Assembly (NCBI GenBank): GCA_945901125.1
Contig: CAMDKD010000034.1
Location: 1-30,898, forward strand
Direction of reading: 5' to 3'
Source of the DNA: Bordetella parapertussis
GTDB taxonomy: Bacteria; Pseudomonadota; Gammaproteobacteria; Burkholderiales; Burkholderiaceae_C
DNA length: 30,898 bases
Made by a program: the position numbers and the translations under genes. The notes beneath the pieces were generated by a model. It saw only the letters and a list, made by a program, of their open reading frames with translations, was not told the DNA's origin and did no database searches. Shown here one piece after another: positions 23,911 through 30,752 of the stretch. Every line of letters begins with the position of its first letter. The stretch's first letter is position 1.

Positions 23911-24816
23911 TCAAATCCTGCGCGCTTGTGCAACCGAGAACAGGCCGTCAGGCCGCACCAGCAGCACCAGCACCATGATCAGGTAAGGGACAGCGACTTC
24001 CCACTCGGGTGCCATGTACACCGCTGCGGCGCGGGTCAGGCCAATCATCAACGAGGCCAGCAATGCGCCGGTGATTTGCCCCATACCTGCGGTGGCGACC
24101 ACAGAGAAAGACAAGACAATCATGTCGGCACCGGCACCCGGCACCATCGAAGTGGTGGGTGCAGCCATGGCGCCACCCAAAGCACCGAGCGAGGCGCCCA
24201 GCACAAAAGTCAGCCAGCCCACGCGTTTGGCATTGATGCCCAGCGCTGTGGCCATTTCTCGGTGGTGCGTCACGGCCACCACCTGGCGACCGGCCGAGGT
24301 GAAGCGCAAAAAGAACATCAGCCCGGCGTAGCTGACCAAGGCCATCGCAGGAATCAGAATCAACTGGTAAGAGGTGTAGGTGACATTGAAAAAACTCACC
24401 GTACCCAGGCGCGAAATGACTTCAGGTGCCGAGTAGGGCTGAGTGCCCCAGACCAGGCGCTGCACGTCTTCCAGCACCATGAAACCGGCGAAGGTCATCA
24501 GCAGTTGCTGCACCGGATCGCGCCCTTGGATGCGGCGCAGCAAACCGGCTTCGATGGCCGTGCCCAGCACCACACCGACCAGCAACGCCGCCAGCGGCAG
24601 TATCAGCAACAAGGCTGCGGTGGAGGGGTTTTGCGGCATGGCCAGCAGCGTCAGGCTGGAGGCGGCATATCCGCCGAATGCGTAAAGCGCGCCATGCGCC
24701 ACGTTGACTATGCCCATGACACCGAAGACCAGCGTCAAACCCAAAGAAACCATGAAGAGCAAACCGGCATAAGAAACGCCATCGGCGACTGCCAGCAGCA
24801 CCAGATCCAAATTCAT
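23911..24816 (-). CDS. livH: Liv-type permease (LivH-like), importer 2
   Basis: A 301-residue membrane permease, first gene of the ten-gene minus-strand operon that runs to 14787. The hallmark LGLTLVFGVMGIVNVAHGALYAFGGYAA is at about residues 26-53, with further hydrophobic segments and TAGMGQITGALLASLMIGL near the C-terminus. ATG 24816 is used; GTG 24825 is three codons upstream. The operon promoter should lie in 24817-24942, where a GGGTATACCC palindrome is seen. Confidence 0.9.
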   Translation of the reverse strand: MNLDLVLLAVADGVSYAGLLFMVSLGLTLVFGVMGIVNVAHGALYAFGGYAASSLTLLAMPQNPSTAALLLILPLAALLVGVVLGTAIEAGLLRRIQGRDPVQQLLMTFAGFMVLEDVQRLVWGTQPYSAPEVISRLGTVSFFNVTYTSYQLILIPAMALVSYAGLMFFLRFTSAGRQVVAVTHHREMATALGINAKRVGWLTFVLGASLGALGGAMAAPTTSMVPGAGADMIVLSFSVVATAGMGQITGALLASLMIGLTRAAAVYMAPEWEVAVPYLIMVLVLLVRPDGLFSVAQARRI

Positions 24817-24886
24817 AAAAGCCACTATCTATCAAGCGAAAGCCGACATTGTGGCCGAGTTAGGCCTTGCCGAGGAGGTGATTCAG

Positions 24887-24896
24887 GGGTATACCC
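24887..24896. promoter_or_regulatory. GGGTATACCC palindrome upstream of the ten-gene operon
   Basis: A perfect 10-bp palindrome, overlapping CCTAGG (24895-24900), 71 bases before the LivH-like start and inside the only intergenic gap of the region. On the minus strand it contains TATACC, a possible -10, with a weak TTTTCA -35 sixteen bases upstream. It could be promoter, operator or chance. Confidence 0.3.
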
Positions 24897-24942
24897 TAGG
24901 TCGAAAAATTGAAAATAAATGCGTGGCTGTCAATGCGGAGAC

Positions 24943-25224
24943 TCACTCTATGACTTTGACACCTTTCCAAAACGCGACCCGGCCTTTGATTTCTTCGGCC
25001 TGCGGTTTTGGATCGGCGTAATACCAGACCGCGTCGTTGTTCAATTCGCCGTTCACCAGCAGCGACAAATAGCTGGCCTGGCCTTTCCATGCGCACATGG
25101 TTTTGTGGTTGCTCGGGGACACAAAGTTTTTGTTCAAGGCGTCTGCGGGAAAGTAGTGGTTGCCTTCAACCAAAACTGTGTCGTTGCTTTCGGCAACCAC
25201 GGTGTCGTTCCAAATGGCTCTCAT
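24943..25224 (-). CDS. DUF427 protein
   Basis: A 93-residue single-domain cytoplasmic protein. The DUF427 pattern is clear: MRAIWNDTVVAESNDTVLVEGNHYFP, then MCAWKGQASYLSLLVNG and AVWYYADPKPQAEEIKGRVAFW. The family has a small beta-rich fold and no established function. The ATG overlaps the EgtD stop by four bases, so it is translated with the ergothioneine genes; a role in that pathway is only suggested by position. Confidence 0.88.
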   Translation of the reverse strand: MRAIWNDTVVAESNDTVLVEGNHYFPADALNKNFVSPSNHKTMCAWKGQASYLSLLVNGELNNDAVWYYADPKPQAEEIKGRVAFWKGVKVIE

Positions 25225-26183
25225 GATGAGGTCTCCTGTGTGTGGGGAATGTTCAGCCAGAGCAGGCCGAAATGATGTTGCGGGTCGGTCCAGACCGGAC
25301 CGGCTTGTAATCCTGCTGATTGTGCAGCCTGTTGCACCCCGGCGATGGTGAATTTGTGCGAATACTCGGTGTGCAAGGTTTCGCCTTCGTTGAAAGCATA
25401 AGCCTGAGCATTCAAATGTACGGTTTGCGAGCGCAAGCTGAGCAAATGCATTTCAATGCGTTGCAGCGGCGCGTTGTAAAAAGCGCTGTGCGCGAATTGG
25501 CCGAGGTCAAAGTCGCATCCGAGTTCGCGGTTGGCGCGCGCCAGCAGATTCAGGTTGAAAGCCGTTGTCACGCCTTGCGCGTCGTTGTAGGCCGCGTGCA
25601 AAACATTCGGCGACTTGATCAAGTCCACGCCAAGCAGCAACGCGCCGCCTGTCAGGTGTTGCGCGCAGTTGCGAAAAAATGCCAATGCTTGCGCAGGTGA
25701 AAAGTTACCAATGGTTGAACCGGGGAAAAACGCCACGCGCTTGCCCGCATGCGGCAGCGCATCGGGCAGCTGCCATGCGCGGGTGTAGTCGGCCACCATA
25801 GGTTGAATCCGTAAATCTTTGAACTCGTTTTGCAGCGTCGCACTCGCCGATTGCAAATGCGCGCCTGAAATATCCATGGGCACGTAGCGCGCTGGTTTTG
25901 AGGCGGCGTTCAACAGCAAGCGGATTTTTTGCAAGGAGCCCGCACCGAATTCGATGATGTCAGCCTGCTCGCCCATGTGCTTTGCCATATCGTCTGCATG
26001 CGTTTGCAAAATGGACAACTCGGTGCGCGTGGGGTAGTACTCGGGCAATTCGCAAATGCGGTCAAACAATGCAGAACCCGCTTGGTCATAAAAATATTTC
26101 GGTGAAATGCTTTTAGGCGTTTGCGACAGCGCAGCTTGCATGTCCTGCATGAATTGCAGTCGTTCAGTATCTGGGACGGTCAT
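25221..26183 (-). CDS. egtD: L-histidine N-alpha-methyltransferase (ergothioneine synthesis)
   Basis: A 320-residue SAM-dependent enzyme that trimethylates histidine to hercynine. SPKYFYDQAGSALFDRIC (27-44) and LPEYYPTRTE (46-55) are the typical EgtD N-terminus, IIEFGAGSLQKIRLLL (75-90) is the SAM site, FFPGSTIGNF (about 152-161) is a family motif, and the C-terminus has the EYSHKFTI segment of the substrate-binding domain. It lies 11 bases after EgtB. No EgtA, EgtC or EgtE is in the window, so those steps must be elsewhere or replaced. Confidence 0.92.
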   Translation of the reverse strand: MTVPDTERLQFMQDMQAALSQTPKSISPKYFYDQAGSALFDRICELPEYYPTRTELSILQTHADDMAKHMGEQADIIEFGAGSLQKIRLLLNAASKPARYVPMDISGAHLQSASATLQNEFKDLRIQPMVADYTRAWQLPDALPHAGKRVAFFPGSTIGNFSPAQALAFFRNCAQHLTGGALLLGVDLIKSPNVLHAAYNDAQGVTTAFNLNLLARANRELGCDFDLGQFAHSAFYNAPLQRIEMHLLSLRSQTVHLNAQAYAFNEGETLHTEYSHKFTIAGVQQAAQSAGLQAGPVWTDPQHHFGLLWLNIPHTQETSS

Positions 26184-26194
26184 GTTCAGTGAAG

Positions 26195-27409
26195 TTAATT
26201 GTCTTTGGCCAGACGCAAACCGCTGAACTGCCAGCGCGCCGAAGCCGGGAAAAAATTGCGGTAAGTGTGCCGGCTGTGTTGCGCCGAAGTGGCCAGGCTG
26301 CTGCCGCGCAACACTTGCTGGCCGACCATGAATTTGCCGTTGTACTCGCGCACCGCGCCGCTGGCCGGCACAAATCCGGGGTAGGGCTCATACGCGGAAC
26401 GCGTCCACTGCCACACCTGCGCGTGCATGTCGTGCATGCCCTCGTGGCTGCTTGCCACTTCCCATTCGAACTCGGTGGGCAAGCGCGCACCCGCCCATTG
26501 CGCGAATGCCGAGGCTTCGTAAAAACTCAGGTTGGCCACAGGCGCTAGCGGGTCTAGCGCTTGCACGCCATTCAAGCCGAACACCTGCCATTGCTCAGAC
26601 GGTGCAAGCGGGTCTTGCGGAGCCAACCAATACAGCGGGCATTGCCAATCGTTTTGCAACACTTGCGCGCGGCCTTCGGATAACCACAAATCGGCGTTGG
26701 TATAGCCACCGTCATTGATAAACGCCAAGTACTCGCCGCAGGTCACCAAGCGGTTGGCGATTTGAAAGCCTTGGACAAACCGCTGGTGCGCCGGGCTTTC
26801 GTTGTCAAACGCAAATCCTGTTTCATTCACGGGTCTGCCCAAAGTGCGAAGGCCTTCGTCGAATGTCTGCCATTGCAAGTCTGCGTTGCTGGCGCTGGCG
26901 TGTTTGAAAGACTTGTCGTAGGCCGGTAGCAGCGGGTTGCAGGACAGTAAATGCAAAGCATCGGTGAGCAGCAGTTCTTGATGTTGTTGCTCGTGGTTCA
27001 GACCGAGTTCAATCAAAGCCAATGCTTCGCTAGGCAGTTTGCTTTCATTCAAAAGCAGTTGCTGCATGGCTGCGTTCACGTGTTCGCGAAACGCCAACAC
27101 TTGCGAGAGCGCCGGGCGGGTTAACAAGCCGCGTTGCGGGCGCGGGTGGCGCGGCCCGAGAGCCTCGTAATACGAGTTAAACAGGTAAGCGAAGGCCTCA
27201 TCAAACACTTGATAACCGGGCTGATGAGGCAGCAGCACCACGTTTTCAAAAAACCAACTGGTGTGCGCCAAATGCCATTTGGTCGGACTGGTGTCGGGCA
27301 TGGATTGCACGCACTGATCCTCGGCGCTCAAAGGCGCGGCGAGCTTCAAAGTGTGTTGACGTACAGCGGCGTAGCGGGTGGACAAAGAAATCATAGGCAA
27401 TAAGCCCAT
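26195..27409 (-). CDS. egtB: ergothioneine sulfoxide-forming non-haem iron enzyme
   Basis: A 404-residue enzyme joining hercynine to a thiol by an oxygen-dependent C-S bond. The N-terminal DinB-like half supplies the iron-binding His residues from WHLAH (45-49) and HEQQH (139-143), and the C-terminal FGE-sulfatase half ends in GSSLATSAQHSRHTYRNFFPASARWQFSGLRLA, typical of EgtB. The start is uncertain: ATG 27409 is given, ATG 27394 and TTG 27421 (which would overlap the previous stop as TTGA) are possible, and none has a strong ribosome site. The thiol donor (Cys or gamma-Glu-Cys) cannot be decided here. Confidence 0.9.
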   Translation of the reverse strand: MGLLPMISLSTRYAAVRQHTLKLAAPLSAEDQCVQSMPDTSPTKWHLAHTSWFFENVVLLPHQPGYQVFDEAFAYLFNSYYEALGPRHPRPQRGLLTRPALSQVLAFREHVNAAMQQLLLNESKLPSEALALIELGLNHEQQHQELLLTDALHLLSCNPLLPAYDKSFKHASASNADLQWQTFDEGLRTLGRPVNETGFAFDNESPAHQRFVQGFQIANRLVTCGEYLAFINDGGYTNADLWLSEGRAQVLQNDWQCPLYWLAPQDPLAPSEQWQVFGLNGVQALDPLAPVANLSFYEASAFAQWAGARLPTEFEWEVASSHEGMHDMHAQVWQWTRSAYEPYPGFVPASGAVREYNGKFMVGQQVLRGSSLATSAQHSRHTYRNFFPASARWQFSGLRLAKDN

Positions 27410-27417
27410 CTTATGTG

Positions 27418-27780
27418 TCAAGCGGGTTTCTTCAATTCACCCGAGGCGATCAGGGCTTTCACGTCTTTGGCACCACCGATGAGTTCTTGGTTCACAAACA
27501 CCATGGGAAACGTAGGCCAGCCGGTCCACATCTTCAAGGCATTGCGACGACGCCATTGGCTGAGGTAGCTGCCGTACTCCAAATAATGCACAGCAAAACC
27601 TGCATCGGCCAGCGCTTGGCGCGCCTGCTTGACCATGGGGTTTTGCGTCATGCCAACCACCACCACCGCGTGCTGCTGCACTGCTTGTTGCACTTCAGTG
27701 AGTATGTCTTGCTGGTGCTGAGCGATGGTGTCACGGATGGCGGGGTGAATGTGGTCGACGGCGAGTATGGGGCGGGTCAT
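27418..27780 (-). CDS. glutaredoxin-like protein without active-site cysteine
   Basis: A 120-residue protein aligned by eye with monothiol glutaredoxins: the strand AVVVVGMTQNPMVKQARQAL stands where TPxxPxCGFS is expected, and TGWPTFPMVFVNQELIGGAKDVKALIASGEL is the typical glutathione-binding C-terminal half. The catalytic Cys position holds Val in PMVK, and the whole protein has no Cys. It may bind glutathione or an iron-sulphur partner without redox chemistry. No ribosome site is seen before the ATG (upstream is C-rich). It overlaps or abuts EgtB, suggesting a shared operon, and follows the winged-helix gene by 52 bases. Confidence 0.82.
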   Translation of the reverse strand: MTRPILAVDHIHPAIRDTIAQHQQDILTEVQQAVQQHAVVVVGMTQNPMVKQARQALADAGFAVHYLEYGSYLSQWRRRNALKMWTGWPTFPMVFVNQELIGGAKDVKALIASGELKKPA

Positions 27781-27832
27781 GGGGGTGTGGGGAAAGTGGG
27801 GGAGAGGAGAGTCTACGCTTTGGATGTGAGAT

Positions 27833-28261
27833 TCATTTGAACAACGTGGATTTAGTCAGTATTTTTCCTTTAGGCATATGTGCTTTTGCATCCTTGCGTA
27901 ATGCCTTTATTTCTGAGGCGCTAAGTGGTTTATCGTCAGGTGGATAGGCTGGCAACACGACCGCCAACCCCATGCTTTTAAGCACCAGCGAACGCAACTC
28001 GTCAAACACCGGCGCGTTGGTGTTGGCTTGGAAATGTTTTTGATTGCCTTGCTTGGTCACGTTCAGCAAGCCCGCTGCAGACAGGTCTGCCAACTCGCGC
28101 TGCACCGCACCCGTGCCCGACTGCGCCAGCGCAATCACCTCGTTGGCGTAAAAGCTGCGGTCCGGCGTGCCAAATAAGACGGACAGCACACGCTGGCGCA
28201 CCTTGGGGAACAAGGCGTCGGCCAGAGAGACGGATTCGTTGGAAGTGTTTTTTATACCCAT
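27833..28261 (-). CDS. winged-helix regulator, related to those fused to nucleotidyltransferases
   Basis: A 142-residue protein. Residues about 15-90 form a winged helix: LFPKVRQRVLSVLFGTPDRSF, helix YANEVIALAQSGTGAVQRELADLSAAGLL, wing VTKQGNQKHFQANTNAPVF, then ELRSLVLKSMGLA. The same block is known to me in front of minimal nucleotidyltransferase domains; here the nucleotidyltransferase is missing and only a charged tail of about 45 residues follows. It looks like an autoregulator or antitoxin-type DNA binder. Its start codon lies inside the first of two 13-bp palindromes. It diverges from the Fic gene and is followed by the ergothioneine cluster. Confidence 0.75.
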   Translation of the reverse strand: MGIKNTSNESVSLADALFPKVRQRVLSVLFGTPDRSFYANEVIALAQSGTGAVQRELADLSAAGLLNVTKQGNQKHFQANTNAPVFDELRSLVLKSMGLAVVLPAYPPDDKPLSASEIKALRKDAKAHMPKGKILTKSTLFK

Positions 28262-28268
28262 AATGGGT
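28256..28268. promoter_or_regulatory. operator O1 at the winged-helix start codon
   Basis: ACCCAT-A-ATGGGT is a perfect 6-1-6 palindrome covering the ATG of the winged-helix gene. Shares 10 of 13 bases with O2, 21 bases away centre to centre (two helical turns). Confidence 0.5.
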
Positions 28269-28276
28269 TGGATAAT

Positions 28277-28289
28277 ACCCTAATTGGGT
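28277..28289. promoter_or_regulatory. operator O2 upstream of the winged-helix gene
   Basis: ACCC-TAATT-GGGT, a second palindrome on the same helical face as O1. Its left edge touches a minus-strand TATTAT (28272-28277) that could be the -10. A bound repressor would block the gene. Confidence 0.45.
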
Positions 28290-28332
28290 TTTCAAATTAG
28301 ATATTGAATAGAAACGCCTTTGAATCATTTAT

Positions 28333-28539
28333 TTAGCCAGAAAACGACAAAAAAGGCTTTTTCTTAGCTGAAAAACGACAAATCAAGGGCTAAACCAGCG
28401 GGTTTTAAGTGATTTCCTGTGAAATCCAGTGAACATAAATGAACTCTGAGGATATAATCTTAGTGAAAAAGCGACAAATTCAAGGTTTTCTTAGTGAATA
28501 AACGACAGGCTAGATATTCTTTTTAGTGAAAAAACAGAT
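28333..28539 (+). repeat. five 17-bp direct repeats phased at about 31.5 bp
   Basis: Consensus TTAGTGAAAAAACGACA. Copies: 28333-28349, 28364-28380, 28460-28476, 28491-28507, and a half-conserved one at 28523-28539 abutting the Fic ATG. Start-to-start distances are 31, 96 (three times 32), 31 and 32. The second and third copies also share following sequence CAAAT(T)CAAGG. All are in the same orientation and lie around the Fic promoter, as expected for cooperative repressor sites. The rest of the 278-base gap holds AGTGA fragments but no gene. Confidence 0.75.
28430..28458 (+). promoter_or_regulatory. candidate promoter of the Fic gene
   Basis: TGAACA (28430-28435, 4 of 6) and a perfect TATAAT (28453-28458) with 17-base spacing. 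Transcription would start near 28465, inside repeat copy 3 (28460-28476), so a protein on the repeats would repress it. Confidence 0.6.
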
Positions 28540-30042
28540 ATGTCAATCACAAGCCATGGCCTCACGCCGCCCGCCGCAGAACTGATCTTTGCCATCGACT
28601 TGCCGCAAGCTGAAACACGCGCCCTGCAACGGCGAGTCGCGAAAGACAGCCTGGTGCGCATCTGCAAAGGCGTTTACGCGCCCAAGTTGGCAGACGATGA
28701 ACTCGCCGCATTGGTGCGACGCCATTGGCAACGCGTGGCGGGGATGCTTGTCCCAGGTGGCGTGGTGTCCCATGTCAGCGCCATGCGTGGAGGCGTGTTG
28801 CCCTCGGGGGAACTCACGCTTTCACACCCAACCTCGTTCAACAAGAAAGTGAAATTGCCCGGCCTCCTCGTTCGAATCGTGCATGGTCCTGGGCCGCTGC
28901 CCGGCGACCTGGCCATTGGCACAAGCGGTTTGTTTTACGCCAGTCGCCCGAGGTTTTTGCTGGAGAACATCGGCAGGCAAGGAGACTTGCGTGCATCTAA
29001 AGCGGACGTGGAAAGTTTGCTGGTTGCCGTGTTGAATGCGTCTGGCGAAAAAGCGCTGAACGAGATACGCGACCAAGCGGCAGCGCTGGCGCAGGCACTG
29101 GGCGCTGAAAAAGCGCTGACCGACTTGCGGGCCATGGTTGGTGCGCTCTTAGGTACCTATGCAAAAGGCGAACTGCGTACCAAAGAAGGATTGGCTGTGG
29201 CCACGGGTGCGCCCATAGACAGCGAGCGCATGTACCGGTTCGAAGCGCTGGCCTCGCATCTGCGCACACAGCCCATGCCCAGAATCGAATCGACGGTGAG
29301 CGGACTTTCGCGCCAACACTTTGCGTTTGTGGAGTCGTATTTCTCAAACTATGTTGAAGGCACGAAATTCAATATTGAGCAGGCCCGCGACATCGTGATG
29401 AACAACGCCGTTGTTGTGAATCGCCCCAAAGATTCGCACGACATTCTGGGGGTGTTTCGCTTGGCCATCACATCGCCATTCAGGGACAGCCCACCTGTGG
29501 CGGGCCCGGAGTTTTTAGAAGGCTTGGAACGCTGGCATGCCGACATGCTCAAGATGCGCCCCGAAGCAAACCCTGGCAAACCCAAGCTAGAAGTCAACTA
29601 CGCAGGCACCACGAAGTTTGTGGAGCCCGCGTTTGTGCGCGGCACGCTGAGCGAAGGTTCGCGGCTGGCCCTGTCGGTGCCAGAGGGATTTGCCCGGGCG
29701 GTGTATTACGCATTTCTGGTGTCTGAAGTGCATCCGTTTGACGACGGCAATGGCCGACTTTCGCGGCTGGTGATGAATGCGGAATTGACCCGCACAGGGC
29801 TGGCCCGCATCATCATTCCCACGCTGTATCACCCGCAGTATGTGGATTGCGCGCGCGCACTCACCCGAACCAACGAGCCGAGTGGATTCGTCAAAAGCTT
29901 GGTGAACATGGCGAGATGGAGCAGCAAGCTGGATTTTTCGAACTTGGATGCGCTGATTGCGACTATCAGAGCGACGAATGCGCTGGAGGAGTCGCCAGCG
30001 GCTTATAAGTTGTTGAACGTGGACGGGAGTGTGCAGACCTGA
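28540..30042 (+). CDS. Fic-domain protein with AbiEi-like N-terminal half
   Basis: A 500-residue two-part protein. Residues about 20-160 look like the type IV antitoxin AbiEi: a winged-helix start (LQRRVAKDSLVRICKGVYAP, 29-48), GGVVSHVSAMRGG (73-85), then a beta-rich TLSHP...VRIVHGPG segment. Residues about 160-205 are helical. The Fic half has HPFDDGNGR at 398-406, the complete catalytic loop with His398, and upstream an inhibitory motif S-x-x-x-E-G (Ser269, Glu273, Gly274), so it is a class II Fic kept off by its own helix. Such enzymes usually transfer AMP to protein hydroxyls. No clear ribosome site is seen; repeat copy 5 abuts the ATG. The AbiEi resemblance is by eye. Confidence 0.82.
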   Translation: MSITSHGLTPPAAELIFAIDLPQAETRALQRRVAKDSLVRICKGVYAPKLADDELAALVRRHWQRVAGMLVPGGVVSHVSAMRGGVLPSGELTLSHPTSFNKKVKLPGLLVRIVHGPGPLPGDLAIGTSGLFYASRPRFLLENIGRQGDLRASKADVESLLVAVLNASGEKALNEIRDQAAALAQALGAEKALTDLRAMVGALLGTYAKGELRTKEGLAVATGAPIDSERMYRFEALASHLRTQPMPRIESTVSGLSRQHFAFVESYFSNYVEGTKFNIEQARDIVMNNAVVVNRPKDSHDILGVFRLAITSPFRDSPPVAGPEFLEGLERWHADMLKMRPEANPGKPKLEVNYAGTTKFVEPAFVRGTLSEGSRLALSVPEGFARAVYYAFLVSEVHPFDDGNGRLSRLVMNAELTRTGLARIIIPTLYHPQYVDCARALTRTNEPSGFVKSLVNMARWSSKLDFSNLDALIATIRATNALEESPAAYKLLNVDGSVQT

Positions 30043-30081
30043 TCGCAAATCAGCGCTTTACAGACACCTCCATTGAAGCTA

Positions 30082-30453
30082 TCAGTGCTCTAGTTCCTGA
30101 AAACCAAAACCAAGTTCATTTGCCACCTGTTTCAAACGCTTGTCTCGTGACCAAAGCTTTGCACCACTGAGTTTTGCCGAAGCGCATAAGTGCATGTCTA
30201 CCCAACCAATACCTCGTCCGTAAATAGCGTTACGCTCCAAAAAATGCAAAGCCTCCTCGTCACTTGCTTGCGTGGCGGCGGGCAGACCTAGCAGCAAATC
30301 CAAGGTTTGCACCCTGGCCTTTAATTGGCCGCAGGCTATTTCACCAATGACAGAAGGATGCACCAGTACTTGCGATTTGCTTAGCAAATCGACCAGTTGA
30401 GGCTCGACAAAGCGTAGGTGATCAATCCAAACTGAGGAGTCAACCAAAATCAT
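30082..30453 (-). CDS. vapC: VapC-type PIN-domain ribonuclease toxin
   Basis: A 123-residue PIN protein. The four acidic metal ligands are seen as Asp5 (MILVDSSVWIDHL), Glu38 (SVIGEIACG), Asp86 (IGWVDMHLCASA) and Asp104 (LWSRDKRL). Length is normal. The family cleaves RNA, often initiator tRNA or rRNA loops. The ATG overlaps the antitoxin stop by four bases. It is convergent with the Fic gene, 39 bases apart. Confidence 0.9.
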   Translation of the reverse strand: MILVDSSVWIDHLRFVEPQLVDLLSKSQVLVHPSVIGEIACGQLKARVQTLDLLLGLPAATQASDEEALHFLERNAIYGRGIGWVDMHLCASAKLSGAKLWSRDKRLKQVANELGFGFQELEH

Positions 30454-30647
30454 GCGGGCTTAGACTGACGACGAGGAATGGGTTGCAGATCTGGGTCGGA
30501 CCCACCCAGCGCCGCCAAGCGAAGAGCGCTCTCTCGCTGAATCAAGGCCAGCAGCGCCTCGCGAATCAACTGGCCGCGTTCAGTCAGTCCGCTGAGTTGT
30601 TGTGCTTTCAGCAATAAATCATCATCCAGAGTAAGTGTGGTTCTCAT
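30450..30647 (-). CDS. vapB: VapB-type ribbon-helix-helix antitoxin
   Basis: A 65-residue antitoxin. MRTTLTLDDDLLLKAQQLSG is the beta strand and first helix of the VapB/RHH fold and LTERGQLIREALLALIQRE the second helix; the Pro- and Arg-rich tail would bind VapC. AAGGAG is eight bases before the ATG. First gene of the vapBC pair, with likely autoregulation through the repeats at 30661-30681. Confidence 0.88.
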   Translation of the reverse strand: MRTTLTLDDDLLLKAQQLSGLTERGQLIREALLALIQRESALRLAALGGSDPDLQPIPRRQSKPA

Positions 30648-30660
30648 GAGTTGGGCTCCT

Positions 30661-30681
30661 TTGCATCAATTATTGCATCAA
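30661..30681. promoter_or_regulatory. tandem TTGATGCAA sites before vapB
   Basis: On the minus strand TTGATGCAA occurs twice in direct repeat (plus-strand 30661-30669 and 30673-30681), 12 bases start to start, each with palindromic TTG/CAA ends. They lie between CATAAT (30682-30687, possible -10) and the vapB ribosome site, where a VapBC repressor would act. Confidence 0.4.
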
Positions 30682-30752
30682 ATTATGCGTTTATTGGTGT
30701 TTTGCTTTCACAAGGAACCCATAGCCTAAGCAAAATTTAGGGCCTACTGCAC

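Noticed and set aside
23824..24912. 362-codon plus-strand open frame
   Set aside because: Antisense to the two Liv permeases; very rich in His, Gln and Arg, the mirror of hydrophobic codons.
28333..28539. CRISPR-like array
   Set aside because: Repeats are only 17 bp, the intervals are not uniform unique spacers (31, 96, 31, 32) and no cas genes are near; operator repeats fit better.
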